Origin: Dickeya lacustris
GTDB taxonomy: Bacteria; Pseudomonadota; Gammaproteobacteria; Enterobacterales; Enterobacteriaceae
Direction: 5' to 3'
Assembly: GCF_029635795.1 (NCBI RefSeq)
Contig: NZ_CP114280.1
Location: 1,798,001-1,862,000, forward strand
DNA: 64,000 nt
The notes under the pieces are model-generated. The model was not told the DNA's origin. It worked only from the letters and a program-made list of their open reading frames with translations, and did no database searches. Position numbers and translations under genes: made by a program. Positions 59,169 to 64,000 of the stretch are shown piece by piece (position 1 is the first letter of the stretch; every line of letters starts with the position of its first letter).

Positions 59169-60501
59169 TCAGATGTCCGCCATATCCAGCCGACGATAAA
59201 TCAGCGGACAGGCTGCGGGCGGCACCTCGTCAATCTGCACCGCAGCGCGCAGCGCCTCTGCCGCCTGCTGCCAGTCAGACTCGGTTCTGGCGTGGATAAC
59301 CGCCAGCGGACTCGCGGTATCCACTTTATCGCCCAGGCTGACCATCTCGCTCAACCCGACACTGCTATCAATGATATCACTGGCCTGACGTCGCCCACCA
59401 CCCAGCGCCACCACCACCATACCCAGCGCACGCGCATCCATCGCACTGACGAAGCCCTGCCGTTCGGCAAACACCGGTTTGCTCAAGGTGGCCGGTTGCA
59501 GATAACGATCGTAGTGCTCGACGAAATCCACCGGGCCTTGCTGGGCGGCCACCATCCGGCCAAACACCTCGGCGGCGCGGCCATTGTCCAGCACCTGCCT
59601 GTAATTTGGCGCGCGCCTCATCAGCATCACGCGCCAGCTTGCCAGACAGCAACATGGATTCGCACAGCGCCATCGTCACCTCAAACAGGCGAGGATTACG
59701 CTGCTCGCCGGTCAAAAAACGCACCGCCTCACGCACTTCCAGCGCATTACCGGCGCTGGAAGCCAGCACCTGGCTCATGTCGGTCAGTAACGCGCTGGTG
59801 CGGCAACCGGCATTATTGGCGACGCCAACAATCGCACGCGCTAACTGTTCAGACTGTTCATAGGTCGGCATAAACGCGCCGGAACCGACTTTGACATCCA
59901 TCACCAGCGCATCCAGCCCTTCTGCCAGCTTTTTCGCTAAAATCGAGGCGGTAATCAGCGGTATCGAGTCCACCGTTGCAGTAATGTCGCGGGTGGCATA
60001 AAAGCGCTTATCGGCGGGAGCCAGCGAGGTCGTCTGGCCGATAATCGCCACACCGACCTCACGGATAATGCGGCGAAAACGTTCATTATCGGGCAAAATA
60101 TCGAGCCCCGGGATCGACTCCAGCTTATCGAGCGTGCCCCCGGTGTGGCCAAGCCCCCGGCCAGAAATCATCGGCACATAGCCGCCACAGGCCGCCACCA
60201 TTGGGCCTAGCATCAACGAGGTGACATCGCCCACGCCGCCGGTCGAGTGTTTATCCACCAGCGGGCCGTTCAGATTCAGCCCCGACCAGTCCAGCACCGT
60301 ACCGGAGTCACGCATCGCCAGCGTCAGCGCCACGCGTTCATCCATGTTCATGTCATGAAAAAAGATGGTCATCGCCAGCGCGGCGATTTGCCCTTCAGAG
60401 ACGGTATTATCCCGCACGCCATTGATGAAAAAGCGGATTTCTTCAGCACTGAGCGCATGGCCATCCCGTTTTTTACGGATAATTTCCTGAGTCAGAAACA
60501 C
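59169..60501 (-). pseudogene. deoA: Thymidine phosphorylase, frameshifted as read
   Basis: The start is GTG 60501 with GGAG upstream ([17 protein letters not shown]). The frame matches DeoA through [27 protein letters not shown] and DEARAKLQ, then shifts near 59600: CAGGCAGGTGCTGGAC has one base more than the expected codons for QAVLDNG. The next frame continues [20 protein letters not shown] to the normal end. Repaired, the protein is 443 residues (440 in E. coli). Either a real mutation that stops pyrimidine nucleoside breakdown or a sequencing error; every other residue looks functional. Second gene of deoCABD. Confidence 0.92.
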
Positions 60502-60656
60502 ATTGTTCTCCTGTATAGCGCAAAACATGCGCCGAAAAAGCGGGCACATTAGGTGAAAAACAGCCAGGTTATCCGAGTGAGATGACGGAACGACCGGCTC
60601 CCCGCCGCTACATCAATCACCCGCCATATACAGGCTATTGATGGGTAGCCTCGCGA

Positions 60657-61436
60657 TTAATACGCGCTTTTCTCACCTGAAGCCGCATGGCCGAGCGTCG
60701 TAAGCAGGCTGCCAAGCAAGCCCGATGCGCCAAAACGGAAATGGCGCGCATCTGCCCAGCCTTCACCCATGATGCTGTCAGCCAGTTGCAGATAATCCGC
60801 CGCATCTTGCGCGCTGCGCACGCCGCCTGCCGGTTTGAAGCCAACGTGCTCGCCCACGCCTTTTTCGCGCAGCACTGTCAGCATCACTTCTGCCGAGTGC
60901 AGCGTGGCGTTTACCGCCACTTTACCGGTAGAGGTTTTGATAAAATCGGCCCCGGCATCGATAGCGATTTCACTGGCTTCACGAATCAGCGCATCGGTTT
61001 GCAATTCGCCGGTTTCGATGATCACTTTCAATAGCACCCCAGCCTGATCGCAGGCCGTCTTGCACGTTTTCACCAAATCAAACCCAACCTGACGGTTGCC
61101 CGCCATCAGCGCCCGATACGGGAACACGACATCGACTTCATCCGCGCCGTAGGCGATAGCCGCATTGGTTTCCGCCAGAGCAATGGCGATATCGTCGCGG
61201 CCATGGGGAAAGTTGGTCACGGTAGCGATGCGAACGTCAGGCGTACCCTGTTCGCGCAGCACTTTTCGTGCCAGTGGGATAAAACGCGGGTAAATACAAA
61301 TCGCCGCCGTTTTACCTGCCGGGCTGTTGGCCTGACGACACAGCGCAATCACCTTTTCTTCGGTGTCATCGTCATTCAGGGTGGTTAAATCCATCAGCCC
61401 CAGCGCCCGCTGCGCCATTGTGGTCAGTTCACTCAT
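60657..61436 (-). CDS. deoC: Deoxyribose-phosphate aldolase
   Basis: ATG 61436 with GGAG upstream gives 259 residues, the E. coli length; an earlier in-frame ATG is not conserved. Class I aldolase residues are in place: [28 protein letters not shown], and the Schiff-base lysine in [20 protein letters not shown]. It splits deoxyribose-5-phosphate to acetaldehyde and glyceraldehyde-3-phosphate. First gene of deoCABD. Confidence 0.97.
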   Translation of the reverse strand: MSELTTMAQRALGLMDLTTLNDDDTEEKVIALCRQANSPAGKTAAICIYPRFIPLARKVLREQGTPDVRIATVTNFPHGRDDIAIALAETNAAIAYGADEVDVVFPYRALMAGNRQVGFDLVKTCKTACDQAGVLLKVIIETGELQTDALIREASEIAIDAGADFIKTSTGKVAVNATLHSAEVMLTVLREKGVGEHVGFKPAGGVRSAQDAADYLQLADSIMGEGWADARHFRFGASGLLGSLLTTLGHAASGEKSAY

Positions 61437-61474
61437 ACAACACTCCGCTTTTTGGTCACGCCGAGACATTGGGC

Positions 61475-61506
61475 GCGATAAGGTTTTTCAGCGATAAGGT
61501 ATTTCA
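61475..61506. repeat. 16-bp tandem duplication in the deo leader
   Basis: GCGATAAGGTTTTTCA (61475-61490) is followed directly by GCGATAAGGTATTTCA (61491-61506), one mismatch, between the deo promoter and deoC. Confidence 0.9.
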
Positions 61507-61527
61507 CCGCGATCGCCCACTCTTTTT

Positions 61528-61543
61528 TGTGTTTTTATTCACA
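61528..61543. promoter_or_regulatory. Promoter-proximal CRP-like site of deoP2
   Basis: TGTGTTTTTATTCACA differs from TGTGA-N6-TCACA at one base. Centred at 61535.5, it would be near -41 of a start around 61494 (minus strand), as at E. coli deoP2. Confidence 0.65.
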
Positions 61544-61579
61544 TAAAAAAGAAACAATAAACACATAAAACACCATTGG

Positions 61580-61595
61580 TGTGAATATTATCACA
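61580..61595. promoter_or_regulatory. Distal CRP site of deoP2
   Basis: TGTGAATATTATCACA is a perfect CRP consensus. Its centre is 52 bp from the proximal site, the spacing at which CytR binds between two CRP dimers in E. coli deoP2. It lies only 31 bp from the CRISPR array. Confidence 0.85.
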
Positions 61596-61625
61596 AAAAA
61601 GAGGCAATATGGCGAGCACGGTCGA

Positions 61626-62204
61626 TGGTTTATCCCCGCTGGCGCGGGGAACACGTATCGCCCCAGCCTGCCCGGGAGGTCTTTGGCCGGTTTATCCCCG
61701 CTGGCGCGGGGAACACCAGAAAATGGGGCCACAGTGCGCGGGCGCGGCCGGTTTATCCCCGCTGGCGCGGGGAACACAAGCCCCTCCGCTTCGAACGCGG
61801 CAACAACATCGGTTTATCCCCGCTGGCGCGGGGAACACTTACGCCACCTATAAACCGGTACCGGTACGCGCGGTTTATCCCCGCTGGCGCGGGGAACACA
61901 CCTCAGTATTTACCGTACCGAATCTATCCTGCGGTTTATCCCCGCTGGCGCGGGGAACACACCGATCGCCAAGGGATTTAGGCGAATTGCATCGGTTTAT
62001 CCCCGCTGGCGCGGGGAACACGTTCCTGGAGTGACGGTGTAGGCCCAAGAAACCGGTTTATCCCCGCTGGCGCGGGGAACACCGCCGCATACGGAGCAAT
62101 TGGCTCTCCCGTATCGGTTTATCCCCGCTGGCGCGGGGAACACAATTTTTACGTGAAGTTTTGTTGTAATCATAGCGGTTTATCCCCGCTGGCGCGGGGA
62201 ACAC
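61626..62204 (-). CRISPR. Type I-E CRISPR array, 10 repeats and 9 spacers
   Basis: Ten copies of a 29-bp repeat start at 61626, 61688, 61749, 61810, 61871, 61932, 61993, 62054, 62115 and 62176. On the plus strand each begins CGGTTTATCCCCGCTGG and ends GCGGGGAACAC, the complement of the E. coli type I-E repeat, so the transcript runs leftward with 5' handle AUAAACCG. The period is 61 bp, except the first (62), so spacer 1 is 33 nt and the others 32. The leftmost repeat begins with T, not C, a leader-distal sign. No cas gene is in the window. Confidence 0.98.
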
Positions 62205-62330
62205 TCTAAAAGTATATACTTGTTTTCTAATGACTTTTAAAGCCTGAAAAATTCCACCAACTTTTTTATGTTGTTAAAGAGCGCTAACTTATTGATAAAT
62301 AAAGACCGTAATGTACCTCACCCGCCGCCA
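62205..62330 (-). promoter_or_regulatory. CRISPR leader with IHF-like site
   Basis: Read leftward, the AT-rich segment contains AAAAAAGTTGGTGG and GGCTTTAAAAGTCATTAG before the first repeat, close to the E. coli I-E leader as I recall it. TATCAATAAGTTA (minus strand, 62297-62285) fits the IHF consensus WATCAANNNNTTR. The leader promotes transcription and marks where new spacers are added, so the youngest spacer is at 62144-62175. Confidence 0.75.
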
Positions 62331-62409
62331 CCGATGAATGGCGTCAAACGGGCAGCCTTTATCGGCCTGTCACCGTAAAATAGGCGCTAAACCACGAAAA
62401 GGAAATGAC

Positions 62410-62712
62410 GTGAACAGCAGCGACAGCATATGGTTCTTATATCTGCTCCGCACCGAGGCCGGGGCGCTCTACACCGGTATCACTACCGATGTGGCGCGTA
62501 GACTGGCGCAGCATCAGGCCGGTAAAGGCGCGCGGGCCTTGCGGGGGAGAGGGCCGCTGACGCTGGTGTATCACTGTGTAGCGGGCGATCGCTCAACGGC
62601 GCTGAAATGGGAATACCGCCTTAAGCAATTGAGCAAGCAGCAAAAAGAAAGGCTGGTGCAACACCAGCCTGCAACACTTAGCGAGTTTTCACCGCTGTTT
62701 AGAAACGATTAA
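62410..62712 (+). CDS. yhbQ: GIY-YIG nuclease-fold protein YhbQ
   Basis: GTG 62410, with AGGAAA upstream, gives 100 residues, the E. coli length; the frame is open 24 codons further but that part is not conserved. [38 protein letters not shown] is the GIY-YIG core (YLL...YTGIT, R, H). E. coli YhbQ is a DNA-damage-related endonuclease-fold protein. It is convergent with yhbS and overlaps its 3' end by 14 bp. Confidence 0.9.
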   Translation: MNSSDSIWFLYLLRTEAGALYTGITTDVARRLAQHQAGKGARALRGRGPLTLVYHCVAGDRSTALKWEYRLKQLSKQQKERLVQHQPATLSEFSPLFRND

Positions 62713-63202
62713 ACGGTTCGGCATATTCCACCAGGCCGCTGGTGCCCTGAAAATGGTTATCCGCCAGCGGATAGACCTGAAAATCCGCCTCACAACCGAG
62801 CCAGCGACAATGGAGCTGTTGCGCTGCCGCTGGCACAAAGCCGAAGCGCGCGTAGTAATTAGGATTGCCCAGCACCACCACGGCGGTATACCCGAATTCA
62901 TTGAGCGCATCCAATCCTTCATACACCAGTTGCTCGCCAATCCCCTGACAACGGTGCGCCTCGTCAACCGCCATCGGCGCCAGTGCAACCCATTGCCGGT
63001 CTTCCCCTGCCAGCGTTACCGGGCTGAATGCGGCATAACCTATCACGCCGCCCTCATCGTCGGTGGCAACGATACCCAGCGTCAGTTGGCCATCCTCACG
63101 CAGTTGCTGAACCAGCTCGGCCTCAGCACTGGTGGGAAACGTGCGCCGTAACAATGCATCAATGCCGGGTGCATCTACCGGAATTTCGACACGAATCAGC
63201 AT
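62699..63202 (-). CDS. yhbS: GNAT-family N-acetyltransferase YhbS
   Basis: The 167-residue protein has a full GNAT core: [27 protein letters not shown] is the acetyl-CoA loop (motif A), followed by [19 protein letters not shown] (motif B). It matches E. coli YhbS; the substrate is not established from sequence. Its start overlaps the ubiT stop by seven bases, so they are co-translated. Confidence 0.9.
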   Translation of the reverse strand: MLIRVEIPVDAPGIDALLRRTFPTSAEAELVQQLREDGQLTLGIVATDDEGGVIGYAAFSPVTLAGEDRQWVALAPMAVDEAHRCQGIGEQLVYEGLDALNEFGYTAVVVLGNPNYYARFGFVPAAAQQLHCRWLGCEADFQVYPLADNHFQGTSGLVEYAEPFNRF

Positions 63203-63720
63203 GATACCGGCACGTGCGCGCCGACTGGCTGCGCACCCTCCTGTAAACCAGCGGCGATAAACCCGGCCAGCTGTAGCAAACCGGTACGCAGCGGCGCAGG
63301 CATGTTCTCAAGCTCAATGGCATCCATCAAATTTTTCACATACAGCCCAAGCTCGGTGTCACCCTCAATGCGCAAACGACGCTGGAAAAACAGCGTGTCC
63401 GGGTCTTCAAGACGCGCAGCAATCAAAATCAGGTCGTTGGCATTCGCGCTAAAGCTGACATCCGCCAGCGCATTATGGCTGATAGCCAGACGCTGATTAC
63501 GCAACGTCACAAACCACTGCAAACCGATATCCTGTACTTCAACGCGCAACCAGCGCCCATCCAGAAAATCCAGTTCCCCCTCTTCCAGCGCCTGACGAAA
63601 CTGCCATTCCAGCAGTTGCTCCAGCACCCGACGTTGCAGGAAAAAAGGCGTTAACGTTAACGGCTTACTCAGTAAGCGCGGCCCTTGACGCACAATCTGT
63701 GCCCGTAGTTTTTCCAACAC
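63196..63720 (-). CDS. ubiT: Anaerobic ubiquinone biosynthesis accessory factor, SCP2 domain
   Basis: GTG 63720 is preceded by GAGGAG at seven bases and aligns with the E. coli YhbT start (MLxKLRxxIV), giving 174 residues as there; ATG 63735 is the alternative. The SCP2 lipid-binding domain spans about 40-140 (WQFRQALEEGELDFLDGRWL, DVSFSANANDLILIAARLED). UbiT works with UbiU and UbiV in oxygen-independent ubiquinone synthesis. Divergent sequence to the right should lead to ubiUV. Confidence 0.92.
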   Translation of the reverse strand: MLEKLRAQIVRQGPRLLSKPLTLTPFFLQRRVLEQLLEWQFRQALEEGELDFLDGRWLRVEVQDIGLQWFVTLRNQRLAISHNALADVSFSANANDLILIAARLEDPDTLFFQRRLRIEGDTELGLYVKNLMDAIELENMPAPLRTGLLQLAGFIAAGLQEGAQPVGAHVPVSC

Positions 63721-63944
63721 TGGCCTACTCCTCATAAAGCGATACTGTCTGACCGATATGGCCCTCATTTTGCCACATAACAGGAAACGGGCAGCACGGG
63801 TCTACATCAATAAAAAGCGCCAGACCGGTGTTTTTCGCTTCACCTCGCCCTGCCCGGCAGACCGACAACCACCACCCAACGGGGTAAATTTAGCCTGTTA
63901 TTCAGCAAATCACGAACCGAAACGCCCGGTAATCCCCTTTTATG

Positions 63945-63958
63945 CTGGTTTAAATCAA
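63945..63958. promoter_or_regulatory. FNR-like half-site near the right edge
   Basis: CTGGTTTAAATCAA keeps the right half (ATCAA) of the FNR palindrome TTGAT-N4-ATCAA with a degenerate left half. In E. coli the ubiUV and ubiT genes respond to Fnr. The rest of 63721-64000 shows no gene. Confidence 0.35.
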
Positions 63959-64000
63959 AGTTAACGGGGATTCGCTTCACTAAGATTCGCTTTTATTGCC

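Noticed and set aside
61581..62034. Long open frames with repeated peptides (WRGEH, IPAGAGNT) over the CRISPR array
   Set aside because: The periodic peptides are translations of the CRISPR repeat; there is no ribosome site and the array is transcribed from the other strand.

Overview
The window is chromosomal DNA of an enterobacterium. Housekeeping genes match their Escherichia coli counterparts over full length and in similar order (lysS-prfB-recJ-dsbC-xerD, fldB, cptA-sdhE-ygfZ, gcvTHP, rsmC-holD-rimI, deoCABD, yhbQ-yhbS-ubiT). Butanediol-pathway genes, a catabolic O-antigen-type island and a FecI/FecR/TonB-receptor cassette point to a plant-associated member of the Dickeya/Pectobacterium group; the genus is an inference.

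Layout. 1-2060: partial guanine/hypoxanthine permease, then two tiny co-oriented ORFs with their own promoter, two CRP-like palindromes and a terminator. 2317-6781: rhamnosyltransferase-like gene, WbpM-type 4,6-dehydratase, SDR reductase/epimerase and small initiating sugar-phosphate transferase. 6959-8566: di-Mop molbindin and an LpxP-type lipid A acyltransferase. 8857-21425: AT-rich, leftward O-polysaccharide operon (rmlBADC, wzm, wzt, a methyltransferase/coiled-coil/double glycosyltransferase giant, an epimerase and a GT-C-like membrane protein) with an RfaH-type ops element upstream; its promoter side abuts tRNA-Gly(CCC). 22.4-36.5 kb: core genes. 36.6-41.2 kb: glycine cleavage operon. 41.7-43.8 kb: fucO cut by a 920-bp IS5-family element. 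44.0-47.6 kb: budAB and divergent LysR regulator. 47.7-50.7 kb: Fur-box yjjZ, three tRNA-Leu(CAG) genes, rsmC-holD-rimI. 50.8-56.9 kb: ECF sigma, anti-sigma, STN-type TonB receptor and a YddA-type ABC exporter. 57.0-61.6 kb: deoCABD with tandem CRP sites. 61.6-62.3 kb: ten-repeat type I-E CRISPR array with its leader, no cas genes in view. 62.4-64.0 kb: yhbQ, yhbS, ubiT.

How the genes work together. The two polysaccharide blocks form a plausible single pathway. A UDP-GlcNAc 4,6-dehydratase plus reductase makes a 6-deoxy-HexNAc donor, the small transferase loads it on undecaprenyl phosphate, rhamnosyl and other transferases extend it with dTDP-rhamnose, the methyltransferase fusion may cap and measure the chain, and Wzm/Wzt (with a C-terminal sugar-binding domain) exports the capped polymer. 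The iron cassette senses a ferri-siderophore at the outer membrane and signals inward. deoCABD degrades nucleosides, with catabolite control visible in its promoter.

Sequence integrity. Three single-base frame breaks occur in otherwise perfect coding sequences (prfB, deoA, the IS transposase). prfB is essential in E. coli, so at least that one is probably a sequencing error. Short direct duplications of 13-18 bp sit at or just beyond gene ends at several places, which is a recurrent feature of this window.
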